Shown here: positions 46,603 to 54,725 of the stretch, piece after piece
Numbering within the stretch: the first letter of the stretch is position 1
How the letters are laid out: the number at the start of each line of letters is the position of its first letter
Assembly: GCF_018614775.1 (NCBI RefSeq)
Contig: NZ_JAGGOF010000016.1
Span: forward strand, 1-64,000
Direction of reading: 5' to 3'
DNA from: Pseudomonas fluorescens
GTDB taxonomy: Bacteria > Pseudomonadota > Gammaproteobacteria > Pseudomonadales > Pseudomonadaceae
DNA length: 64,000 bases
The notes under the pieces: generated by a model
The model's input: only the letters and a program-made list of their open reading frames with translations
Told to the model about the DNA's origin: nothing
Databases searched by the model: none
Program-made: the position numbers and the translations under genes

Positions 46603-48972
46603 CTACACGCTGAGAAACAGTGCCGACGTCCAGACCCGTGACTGGTCCCGCTGACGGGCGCAGATGAACAAGGGATGTTCACGGCCCGGCTCCAGGTTCA
46701 ACCGCGCAAGGTCGATGGTCCCTTGCAGTTCACGCGGCAGCAGCGCCGCAGTGGTTCTTTCGAGGGACACCTTCAACTCTGCGCCCGGCAGCTCTTCGAT
46801 CATCTGCGACTGCGCCAGTAGCTGCTCACCGGACACGGTCATCAGCACCGTGGGCGCGTGTACGTAGGGCTGCGGCTCGGACGGGTCGCCAACCTTGACG
46901 TAGTTGTCGATGCGGCTGCGGATCTGCAACGTGGCGCCGGCCAGTTGTGACAGCTCGATTTCGATGCTGTCGGTGTCGCCGTTGGTGTCGGTGCGAAACG
47001 CCACGACTGTCGCCTCCTTGCGCCAGACGGTCTGCTCGGGATGATCGAGGCCCAGGGCGCGAAAGCCATTGATAACCGCGCCGGTGATACGGATCTCGCC
47101 GGTCCAGTAGGCGCCGCGATAACGGTCCTTGATCCGCGCGCCACCCAGGCGCAGGCGGATGTGTTGCGCGGAATAACCCAACTCCTGGTGCAGGTTGCGC
47201 GACCAGATCAGCTTGTCGCCGTCGAACAGGTCGACCTGTTCCCAACCCGCGTCCCCCAGCAACCGATAGTCCAGCGTGGCGTTTGCGTCGGCCGTGAACA
47301 CTTCACCCATGAAATGCTGGCCCTGGCGCAGGCTGGCAAACGAGCGCTCGCCGGTCGTGGCAAACGTGCGTCGGGCGCGAAGCGCCTTGCCAACCTGGGC
47401 GCGGTCAAAGCCGTCAGCCACCACGCCGGTCAACCCGCCGCGAGCGCCGAACACCGCCGTGGCCGGGACACCCCCTCCGCAACGGCCCTGGTGTTCGTCA
47501 CTGTTCGCGGCAGCCCCGACCCGATAGCCACGTTGCAGCGCTTCGGCATAGACCCAATGGAACTGCCCCCAGGCCGAGCCGACCTCAATCAACCGCTCAA
47601 GCTCCGGGTGATGCCAGTCGAGGTTGCAACGGCGCCCGCCGACGTGAGGCATCATCAAATGGCCTTCGGGGTCCTTGGCGTAGGCGGCGTACAACTCGTC
47701 CACTGGCCAGGCACCCGGCTTGATGGTGCCCGCCGTGAACTCGTTCCATTCGAAGGAGCGCACCAGCCGTCCCTGATTATCGAAGGGGAACTCGGGTTTG
47801 CGATCATGCAGGAACACCACGTTACGGTCGCCGCCGGCGCAGGAATTACCGCACCATTCGGTGCCCGGATAGCATACGAACCGCCCCGGCTCATTGAGCT
47901 CGTGGATCAACCGGACCGCCTGGTCCCAGCGTTGCTCAGTGATATTGAAGTCGTTGGCGGTGTAGCCAAGCACATCAAGCCCAGCGACGTCGCGGCCGTA
48001 GCTGAGGTTGTACAAGGTGTCGTTGGTGCCCACCGTATCGTCGGAGTGCACATGCAGGTCGGCATAGAGCGGTCGCAAACCGGTACCGGCAGGATCCACC
48101 GTGACAAACGCCTGGGCACCCCGTACGAAAGACGCGTCGACCTCGGCGGACAAACGCCATTCCCCCAGCGCGCCAAGGCCAATGCCCTCGATTCGCGCAA
48201 TGGCCCAGCCTTCATTCGCCAACGTGAACGGCTGATGCCGCGCCTCGCCCTGCGGGTCAACCAGGGTCAGGACTCCGGTGAGCGGCAACTGGCGGCAGGT
48301 GTTGCCCCAGGCGTCGTCCGCCCGCAGGAGCACGTCGAATGCCTCGTTGGCGCTGACCAGTCGCGGCACGATCAATTGCAGGTTCTGCGCCGGCCCTGGC
48401 ACGATGTTCAGCAACGGATCACCCGGCACCTCGGCAAATTTCGAGCTGCCCAATGGATCGATGAACAGCCGGAAGCGGAAGTCTTTCTCGACGAAACTCT
48501 GCACCCGCGTGCCCGCGCCACCCTGGCGACGATCTCCCAGGCGGATGATGACTTTATCGCCCGGATTCAGGTAACCGTCGATGATGTCGATGATGATCGC
48601 TTTCTGAAACGGCCGTTCGTGGCCCTTCTGGTCGAAGCGCACCTTGAGGTGCTGCACGGTGGCCTGGCTCTGGCCGGGAACCCGTTCACCGGCCTGATAT
48701 TCAGCACTGACATAGTTGGGACCGGCCGGGTTCGAGGTCTGGAACAACGCCCAGTCGGAGTAGAACTTGAAGGCCAGCTTGAGCCAGGCGCCGTCCGCCA
48801 GGCCGCTGCCGCCGACCTCGTAGACCAGGGTGAGCTCATCCCATTGACCGGCGACCAGTGTGTCGCGGTCGCAGTGGATGCTGCCCAGGAACGGACGTTT
48901 CTTGTTGCGTTCGTACAGGCCTTGCGGGGCAATGTAATGCCCGGCTTCGCGGGGATCGAAAACGCTACTCAC
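46603..48972 (-). CDS. Large PHP/DUF3604-like metal-dependent protein
   Basis: 789 aa, no signal peptide. Residues about 1-300 are beta-rich, and from about 305 a PHP/DUF3604-like hydrolase region starts: ADLHVHSDDTVGTND (HxH), a Trp-rich PGTEWCGNSC, MMPHVGGRRC, and AAANSDEHQGRCGGG give a set of His/Asp residues suited to bind metals. The C-terminus is again beta-rich. It uses a GTG start at 48972 with GAGG upstream. It is the last gene of an operon with an ABC importer, so it probably processes the imported substrate; the reaction is unknown. Confidence 0.7.
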   Translation of the reverse strand: MSSVFDPREAGHYIAPQGLYERNKKRPFLGSIHCDRDTLVAGQWDELTLVYEVGGSGLADGAWLKLAFKFYSDWALFQTSNPAGPNYVSAEYQAGERVPGQSQATVQHLKVRFDQKGHERPFQKAIIIDIIDGYLNPGDKVIIRLGDRRQGGAGTRVQSFVEKDFRFRLFIDPLGSSKFAEVPGDPLLNIVPGPAQNLQLIVPRLVSANEAFDVLLRADDAWGNTCRQLPLTGVLTLVDPQGEARHQPFTLANEGWAIARIEGIGLGALGEWRLSAEVDASFVRGAQAFVTVDPAGTGLRPLYADLHVHSDDTVGTNDTLYNLSYGRDVAGLDVLGYTANDFNITEQRWDQAVRLIHELNEPGRFVCYPGTEWCGNSCAGGDRNVVFLHDRKPEFPFDNQGRLVRSFEWNEFTAGTIKPGAWPVDELYAAYAKDPEGHLMMPHVGGRRCNLDWHHPELERLIEVGSAWGQFHWVYAEALQRGYRVGAAANSDEHQGRCGGGVPATAVFGARGGLTGVVADGFDRAQVGKALRARRTFATTGERSFASLRQGQHFMGEVFTADANATLDYRLLGDAGWEQVDLFDGDKLIWSRNLHQELGYSAQHIRLRLGGARIKDRYRGAYWTGEIRITGAVINGFRALGLDHPEQTVWRKEATVVAFRTDTNGDTDSIEIELSQLAGATLQIRSRIDNYVKVGDPSEPQPYVHAPTVLMTVSGEQLLAQSQMIEELPGAELKVSLERTTAALLPRELQGTIDLARLNLEPGREHPLFICARQRDQSRVWTSALFLSV

Positions 48973-49035
48973 ATGACACCTCGTGCAGTGGTCCACTGAA
49001 GGTTTGAAAGGGACGAAAACAATGGGCGGGGCGTG

Positions 49036-49782
49036 CTACACCCGCCATGTCTGGTAGTGACGCTCGATACGCCTGAACACCAGGCTCTCCATCAACCAGG
49101 CAATCAGCCCGATCACGACGATGCCCAGCAGCACCTGGCTGCTGTTGCCGATCTGCCCGCCCGTGGACACCATCCAGCCGATGCCCCGGGAGGCGCCGAT
49201 CATTTCCGCCGCGACCAACGCCCTCCAGCCCTGGCTGAAACCGATGCGCAAGGCCGCCGTCACGAAAGGCAGAGAGGCCGGCAAGTACACGTGGGCCAGC
49301 AGTTGCCAGGCATTGGCACCCAAGGTGCGCGCCGCGCGGACTTCACCGCCGCGAATACTCTGCACACCCTCCTGGATGGTCACCGCCATGGGGAACATCG
49401 CGGCAACGAAAATCACCAGCACGATGGAAACGTAGCCCAGGCCGAAAATGATCATGATCAGCGGTGCCCAGGCGATCGGCGGGATGGCCATGAACAGGCT
49501 GTTAAGCGGCGAGATAAAGTCGCGAAACCGCGAGGACAGGCCGGCGGCGGTGCCCAGCAGGATCGCGATAATCACCGCCGCGCAGAAACCACCAACCTCC
49601 TCCAGGACACTGGCCCACAGGTGTTGCCACAGCGAACCGTCACCCAGCCAGCGCACGGCCTCGCGGGCGACGTCCCAGGGTTGCGGCAGGATGTAGGTGG
49701 GAAAGCGGCTGGCCAGGGCCACCCATATCAGTAACAGGAATGGCAGCGACGCCCACCCCCAATTCGGTTTTGGCAAGGACAT
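49036..49782 (-). CDS. ABC importer permease (nitrate/sulfonate/taurine type)
   Basis: 248-aa inner-membrane permease with six spans and the conserved EAA loop (EGVQSIRGGEVRAARTLGAN). Belongs to the SsuC/TauC-like group. The ATG at 49782 begins 7 bp after the binding-protein stop; the open frame upstream is an extension into that gene. Second-last gene of the operon. Confidence 0.92.
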   Translation of the reverse strand: MSLPKPNWGWASLPFLLLIWVALASRFPTYILPQPWDVAREAVRWLGDGSLWQHLWASVLEEVGGFCAAVIIAILLGTAAGLSSRFRDFISPLNSLFMAIPPIAWAPLIMIIFGLGYVSIVLVIFVAAMFPMAVTIQEGVQSIRGGEVRAARTLGANAWQLLAHVYLPASLPFVTAALRIGFSQGWRALVAAEMIGASRGIGWMVSTGGQIGNSSQVLLGIVVIGLIAWLMESLVFRRIERHYQTWRV

Positions 49783-49789
49783 GACGGAC

Positions 49790-50791
49790 TCAGTGCGTGG
49801 CTTGTTCCAGGTAAGAGGTATCCACGATCTGTTCGGTCGTGAGCGTGGTATCGATGAACCCCAGGTCATGGGAATAATTCATCAGGCGCTGGATGAACTG
49901 GATATCCGTCGCCTGCAAGTCCGCTGACCAACCCAGCCGCGTACGTGCCTGGGCGACGATGGCTTCGGGCGCGATGGTCTTGCCGTCCGTGCCTTGCACC
50001 GCTTCAAGCTTGAAGGCCTCGGCGATGAGTCGGTTCGACTCGGCGGGATGCTCATTGAGGAACGCGATGGCCTTGCGGTGGGCACGCAGCAACTTCACGA
50101 CTTCGCCGGGGCGCTCCTGCAAGGTTTTTGGCAGAGCGATCACCACGTACCAGGGATAATTGGGCAACGCCTGGTTGACATCCAGCAGAATCCGGCTCGA
50201 CCCACGCAGCAACGACTGGCTGACGAAGGGCTCCCAGGAAAACGCCGCATCGACGACGCCGCGTTCCAGGGCGGCGTTCATATTGGCGGGTGGCATGTCG
50301 ATGATGTCCAGGTCCTTGTCAGGATCGAGTCCGGCCTTTTCCTTCAAGACATAGCCGCGCAGCAGGACGTCCATGCCGCTGCCCTTCTTGACGCCGGCAA
50401 GCTTTTTCCCCTTGAGCGCCTCCAGGTCGGTTATCGGGCTCTTCGCATCGACAATCACCGCCGCCTGACCGTAGTTGACCTTCGCCAGGATCCGGCTTTG
50501 CAGCCCTCGGGAAAACCACTGGTACACCGGCGGTGTGCCGACATAGGCCACATCCAACTCACCGGCGGCCAGGGCCTGCTGGATCACCGGGCCATCGCCC
50601 AAGGCCTTGAGATCGACATTCAAGCCTTCCTCGCGAAAGTAACCCTGCTTGTCCGCGATCAACGCCGGCGCGTTGGCCATGGCGAAGACATAGCCCACGC
50701 GCAAGGGTTTCTCCTCGCCAGCCACAGCGAGTGTGCTGCCCGCCAACGTGGCGACAGACAATGAAAGGGCAAGCCACGAACGTTTGATCAT
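49790..50791 (-). CDS. ABC importer substrate-binding protein (SsuA/TauA-like)
   Basis: 333-aa periplasmic protein with a signal peptide (LALSLSVATLAGSTLAVAGEE). The fold is that of the aliphatic sulfonate/nitrate/THI5-like family: LRVGYVFAMANAPALIADKQG, LAAGELDVAYVGTPP, and LERGVVDAAFSWEPF. The substrate is unknown. Overlaps the ATPase stop by 4 bp. Confidence 0.92.
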   Translation of the reverse strand: MIKRSWLALSLSVATLAGSTLAVAGEEKPLRVGYVFAMANAPALIADKQGYFREEGLNVDLKALGDGPVIQQALAAGELDVAYVGTPPVYQWFSRGLQSRILAKVNYGQAAVIVDAKSPITDLEALKGKKLAGVKKGSGMDVLLRGYVLKEKAGLDPDKDLDIIDMPPANMNAALERGVVDAAFSWEPFVSQSLLRGSSRILLDVNQALPNYPWYVVIALPKTLQERPGEVVKLLRAHRKAIAFLNEHPAESNRLIAEAFKLEAVQGTDGKTIAPEAIVAQARTRLGWSADLQATDIQFIQRLMNYSHDLGFIDTTLTTEQIVDTSYLEQATH

Positions 50792-51627
50792 GCTGTCAGC
50801 TCAAGTCGAGGGGTGGGGCAAGCCGTGGCCGGTGATGCATCCATCACCTGGGAAATACGCTCCATCAGCTCATTGCGGTAATCCAGAAAGGCCGGCAAGC
50901 GGCGGGTTTGCACATTGGAGCGAGGGCGCGGCAAATGGATTTCAAGCTCACTGTGAATTCCGCCAGGCGCGATGTTGAGCACGATGACCCGGTCGGCCAG
51001 GAACACCGCTTCATCGATGTCGTGGGTAATGAACAACACCGTCTGGCCCAGTTCGGCCCAGATGCGCAGCGTCTCTTCGTTCAGGTGGTTGCGGCTGATG
51101 GCATCCAGCGCAGCGAACGGCTCGTCCATCAGCAATACACTGGGCTCGAGCGCCAGGGTCCGGGCCAGGGAAACGCGCTGTTGCATGCCGCCGGAGAGCT
51201 GGTGCGGAAGTCGATGGGCCGCGCTTTCCAGACCGACCAGGCGCAGGTACTGCAACGCTTGTGCGCGCTGCTGCGATTCGTTGGCCTGGGCGCTCATCCG
51301 CAGACCGAAACGGACGTTCTCCAAGGCGCTCAACCAGGGAAACAGGTGCGGCGCCTGGAACACATACCCCAACTCCGAACGCTCCGGGCGCACCGCTGTC
51401 TGGTTGATCGTGATGCGGCCGCTTTGTGGCTGCACGAAACCTGACAACAGGTTAAGCAGCGTGGTTTTCCCGCAACCCGAAGGTCCCAGGATCGCCACGA
51501 ACTCGCCGGGCCGGGCGTTCAGGCTGAAAGCGGAAAACACCCGGTGTCCATTGGGGTAGCCGAAGCTGATGGCATCGACCTTCAAGGCATCCGTTTGCGG
51601 GCGTGCGTAAGCAAGGGTGTTGAGCAT
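50788..51627 (-). CDS. ABC importer ATPase (SsuB/TauB-like)
   Basis: 279-aa ATPase. Walker A GPSGCGKTT, Q-loop YVFQAPHLFPW, signature LSGGMQQRVSLART, Walker B VLLMDEPFAALD, switch His in FITHDID. First gene of the operon. Start preferred at 51627 (MLNTLAYARP); an ATG at 51669 would put the palindrome at 51669-51680 across the start, which is less plausible. Confidence 0.92.
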   Translation of the reverse strand: MLNTLAYARPQTDALKVDAISFGYPNGHRVFSAFSLNARPGEFVAILGPSGCGKTTLLNLLSGFVQPQSGRITINQTAVRPERSELGYVFQAPHLFPWLSALENVRFGLRMSAQANESQQRAQALQYLRLVGLESAAHRLPHQLSGGMQQRVSLARTLALEPSVLLMDEPFAALDAISRNHLNEETLRIWAELGQTVLFITHDIDEAVFLADRVIVLNIAPGGIHSELEIHLPRPRSNVQTRRLPAFLDYRNELMERISQVMDASPATACPTPRLELTA

Positions 51628-51668
51628 GGCAACTGTCGTCAGGTCGTTTACAATGGAATTGCCTGACA

Positions 51669-51680
51669 TAATACGTATTA
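51669..51680. promoter_or_regulatory. Palindrome between ABC operon and gntR-type gene
   Basis: TAATACGTATTA is a perfect 12-bp palindrome about 42 bp upstream of the ATPase start and about 80 bp upstream of the divergent GntR gene. Its position suits a GntR-family operator; assignment is inference. Confidence 0.45.
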
Positions 51681-51761
51681 ATACAAGTCATCCCAATAAC
51701 CGATTTTTATAACCTTAGAAGTGAAGGCGCCCTGCCCCACTCACGGCCATGGAAGCTGACA

Positions 51762-52505
51762 GTGTCCACATCGATTCTTCGCGACAGCACAACGACACTC
51801 TACGAACAGATTGCCCACCAGTTGCTGGAAGAGATTCAACGCGGCGACTACGAACCCAGCGGCAAGCTTCCGTCCGAAGCACAACTGGGCGAACGGTTCG
51901 GGGTGAGCCGCGTCACGGTTCGCCTGGCGGTGGGCAAGCTCAGCGACGACGGTGTGGTGGAGCGTAAACAAGGCAAAGGCACCTTTGCGACGGCCAAACA
52001 GGTACGCCATGGCCTGGACGCGCTGCGCAGCTTTCATGAGGCCTTGTTGCTGCAAGGCCTCCAACCGAGCATGCAGGTGATCAGCCATACCCGGCAGCCC
52101 GTGCCAGAAGCGTTGCGTGGTTTGTTTGAAGCCGCGCACGACTGTCTGCTGCTGGAGCGCTTGCATTTCGTCGATGGCGAACCCATCGCGCTGGGACGCA
52201 GCCATTTACCGGCTGAGCTGGTCGGCGTCGCCTGGGGGGAAGTCGAACACCAGCCGATCTATTCCATTCTCGAATCGATCACCGGTATGGCCGTCAGCCG
52301 CGCCGACCTGGCGATCCGAGCCCAGGAGGCCGACAAAAGCCTGGCCAGCGTCCTGCACGTCAAACGTGGCGCCGCGCTGCTGGTCATGGAGCGCACCTCC
52401 TACTTTGCCGACGGCCGCTGCTGCGACCGTACAACGTTTTTTATCCGGCCGGAACGCTATGCCTTCGTCCTTAGCGGGGTCTTCAAATCCAGCCCGGCCA
52501 GTTGA
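51762..52505 (+). CDS. GntR-family regulator (HutC/UbiC-lyase fold)
   Basis: 247 aa. N-terminal winged helix (LYEQIAHQLLEEIQRGDYEPSGKLPSEAQLGERFGVSRVTVRLAVGKL) and a C-terminal UTRA effector domain of HutC type (IYSILESITGMAVSRADLAIRA; LLVMERTSYFADGR). GTG start at 51762 with GGAAG upstream. Divergent from the ABC/DUF3604 operon and presumably represses it until a ligand binds. Converges with the TetR gene. Confidence 0.9.
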   Translation: MSTSILRDSTTTLYEQIAHQLLEEIQRGDYEPSGKLPSEAQLGERFGVSRVTVRLAVGKLSDDGVVERKQGKGTFATAKQVRHGLDALRSFHEALLLQGLQPSMQVISHTRQPVPEALRGLFEAAHDCLLLERLHFVDGEPIALGRSHLPAELVGVAWGEVEHQPIYSILESITGMAVSRADLAIRAQEADKSLASVLHVKRGAALLVMERTSYFADGRCCDRTTFFIRPERYAFVLSGVFKSSPAS

Positions 52506-52567
52506 GGGCGCCTAAAGGTTTGCGACCCGGACTCCTGGCGTTCGATCGGGCATTGAAACAACACCGC

Positions 52568-53164
52568 CTACAGCGGATCGGCAGTCTGAATCAGCGAGTT
52601 CAACACCAACTTTATTTCCGCTGCCGGGTCTTTATGCCCTTGCAATATCAGGCCTTCCGACAACGCCGTGAATGTCTTCGCGAGCGTGGCATATTCCAGG
52701 GGGGGCTTCTTGCCCGCATGATTGAAGATGATGGTAATCAGTTTGCCCAACGCGACACTGTTTTCTTCATGCAAGTCATTGTAAAGCGGTGAGAACTCTG
52801 CATCACGCAGTGCAATCAACTGCAACTCGACGTCCAGAATCGCACAATTGGAATTATCTTTTAGCGTGTCGATATAGGCATTCAAGCCCTGGGTGAGCTG
52901 TTCGGATGAGTAACCCGACGCCAGGGTTGCACCCAACCGATCGATTTCAACGCGCTTGAACCGCTGCGCCAGTTGCAACAGCAAGTCGGCCTTACTTGAA
53001 AAGTTGGAAAAAAAAGCGCCTTTAGAATAACCAGCCTCTTCGGAAATGTTATTGACGCTGGCCGCATGAAATCCTTTCTTGATCATAAGATCAATGGCGG
53101 TATCGAATAATCTGTCTCTGGTTACTTGCTGGCTTTCCTCTCTACCTAGTCTCTTTTTTATCAC
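52568..53164 (-). CDS. TetR-family regulator beside the AfsA cluster
   Basis: 198 aa. Helix-turn-helix near residues 25-65 (ASVNNISEEAGYSKGAFFSNFSSKADLL) with TRDRLFDTAIDLM before it, then an all-helical ligand domain. Divergent from the biosynthetic operon across a 466-bp gap. In Streptomyces a TetR receptor (ArpA/ScbR) pairs with AfsA/ScbA; the arrangement is reminiscent, but this ligand domain looks like a general AcrR-type and lacks the tryptophan-rich pocket I would expect of an ArpA protein. Likely local regulator. Confidence 0.88.
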   Translation of the reverse strand: MIKKRLGREESQQVTRDRLFDTAIDLMIKKGFHAASVNNISEEAGYSKGAFFSNFSSKADLLLQLAQRFKRVEIDRLGATLASGYSSEQLTQGLNAYIDTLKDNSNCAILDVELQLIALRDAEFSPLYNDLHEENSVALGKLITIIFNHAGKKPPLEYATLAKTFTALSEGLILQGHKDPAAEIKLVLNSLIQTADPL

Positions 53165-53411
53165 GCCCTCGGCTCCTTTAGCCCACAGAAATATCTATTT
53201 GTAACTGGATGCAACGCATTGGCTCCTGCCGGCAAAAACCCGTGGCGGCCATCATATCTTATACACGCTCGTATTAATCGTTTGTCTCTAACTTTTAAAA
53301 AGTGCCATGTAATTGCCATGCGCTGAGGTGCTTGAACATGACCAGAATGAGCGCCCCGGTCAACGATTAGTGCCTTCCCGGATGAGGATTCGGGTGGCGT
53401 GAAATCTCCAG

Positions 53412-53453
53412 CGGCGGCCGTGTCGACCTCTTGTCGAACCGCCGGTTTTTTTT
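53412..53453 (+). terminator. Intrinsic terminator in the leader of the AfsA operon
   Basis: CGGCGG (53412-53417) pairs with CCGCCG (53439-53444), with an inner TCGAC/GTCGA stem, followed after one G by eight T (53446-53453). It reads on the plus strand, 178 bp before the first gene, yet no plus-strand gene precedes it. It could be an attenuator in a long leader or the end of a small RNA transcribed from about 53.3 kb. Confidence 0.75.
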
Positions 53454-53527
53454 GGCCCTCAACGTCATTTTCGAGACCGTCTGCACACGCCGACTTATAA
53501 ATACCGCTTGATTTTCAGATACCGAAT

Positions 53528-53555
53528 GGTTTTCACTAGCGCCGTTGGTGAAACC
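53528..53555. promoter_or_regulatory. Inverted repeat upstream of the first cluster gene
   Basis: GGTTTTCAC (53528-53536) and GTGAAACC (53548-53555) are inverted copies with one extra T. A TTATAAATA stretch lies about 35 bp upstream of it and could be a -10 region. Together they form a possible promoter-operator for the operon, perhaps for the TetR protein. Inference. Confidence 0.35.
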
Positions 53556-53630
53556 CACGCCTGGTTCGCGCATCGCGTCAGCGACTGATCCCGATGCCAT
53601 GGCAGGTCACCCCAAAGGAGCTGGATCTTA

Positions 53631-54644
53631 ATGGAATATGCCTTCGTTACAGGCGCTACTGGCCTGCTCGGAAACAATGTCGTTCATGCGCTGCTGCAGC
53701 GAAAAATCAAAGTAAAAGCGCTGGTTCGCTCCATCGAAAAGGCTCGCAAGCAGTTCGGCAACCTGCCCGTCGAACTGGTTGAAGGTGACATGCTCAATGT
53801 CGACGCTTTCAGCCATGCGCTGCGGGGCTGCGATGCCCTGTTCCATACCGCAGCCTATTTCCGTGACAGTTACAAAGGCGGGAAACACTGGCAAAAACTG
53901 TACGACACCAATGTGACCGGCACCGAGCGCTTGCTCCAAGCGGCCTACGCCGCCGGGATTCGTCGCGCCGTCCATACGTCTTCCATCGCCGTGCTGAAAG
54001 GCAACCGGGATCAAGTGATCGACGAGACAATGTCCCGCAGTGAACAAGAGGCGGACGATTACTACTTGAGCAAGATACTGTCCGAGCAGAAGGTCCAGGC
54101 ATTCCTGTCGCAACACCCGGATATGTTTATCGCCATGGTCTTGCCGGGCTGGATGTTTGGCCCCGGTGATATCGGCCCGACTTCGTCAGGGCAATTCCTG
54201 CTCGATTTTGTCGGACAAAAACTGCCGGGCGTGCTGCCGGGGAGTTTCTCCGTGGTCGACGCCCGGGATGTAGCAGAGCATCAGATCGCGGCCATCACTC
54301 GCGGCAGATCCGGCGAACGTTACCTGGCTGCCGGCAATCACATGGACATGAAGAGTATTTTCCAGGCGCTCGCCAGTGTCAGTGGTATCAGGGCGCCGGA
54401 ACGGAAAGTCCCTTTGCTCATGTTGCGAATGATTGCCCTTATTTACGAGGGCTATTATCGCGTCACCAAAAAACCGGTACTGATCAGTACCTCCACCGTC
54501 AAGCTCATGGAACAAGAGCAAGGCCGCACGCATTTCAGCCACCACAAAAGTTCGCGGGAACTGGAATGCACGTTTCGCCCTGTCAGCGAAACGCTGGCTG
54601 ACACATTGAACTGGTATCGAAACAATAACTACATTGATGCTTGA
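53631..54644 (+). CDS. Extended SDR (NAD-dependent epimerase/reductase)
   Basis: 337-aa cytoplasmic oxidoreductase with the Rossmann start TGATGLLGNNV, an active-site Ser region (AVHTSSIAVLKG), Tyr-Lys in YYLSK, and a WMFGPGDIGPTS loop. It resembles dihydroflavonol-reductase-like extended SDRs acting on ketones or sugar-like substrates. First gene of the operon; AAAGGAG precedes the ATG. In the AfsA pathway a reductase is needed to convert a butenolide to the lactone, a role this enzyme could take, though Streptomyces uses a different family (inference). Confidence 0.87.
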   Translation: MEYAFVTGATGLLGNNVVHALLQRKIKVKALVRSIEKARKQFGNLPVELVEGDMLNVDAFSHALRGCDALFHTAAYFRDSYKGGKHWQKLYDTNVTGTERLLQAAYAAGIRRAVHTSSIAVLKGNRDQVIDETMSRSEQEADDYYLSKILSEQKVQAFLSQHPDMFIAMVLPGWMFGPGDIGPTSSGQFLLDFVGQKLPGVLPGSFSVVDARDVAEHQIAAITRGRSGERYLAAGNHMDMKSIFQALASVSGIRAPERKVPLLMLRMIALIYEGYYRVTKKPVLISTSTVKLMEQEQGRTHFSHHKSSRELECTFRPVSETLADTLNWYRNNNYIDA

Positions 54645-54725
54645 TTGAGACACTTCAACGACAGCCTGCCTCTGCAGCACTTTTTTTGACTCGCCACACA
54701 TCCAAGGATTGAAAGAGGTTGGTAT

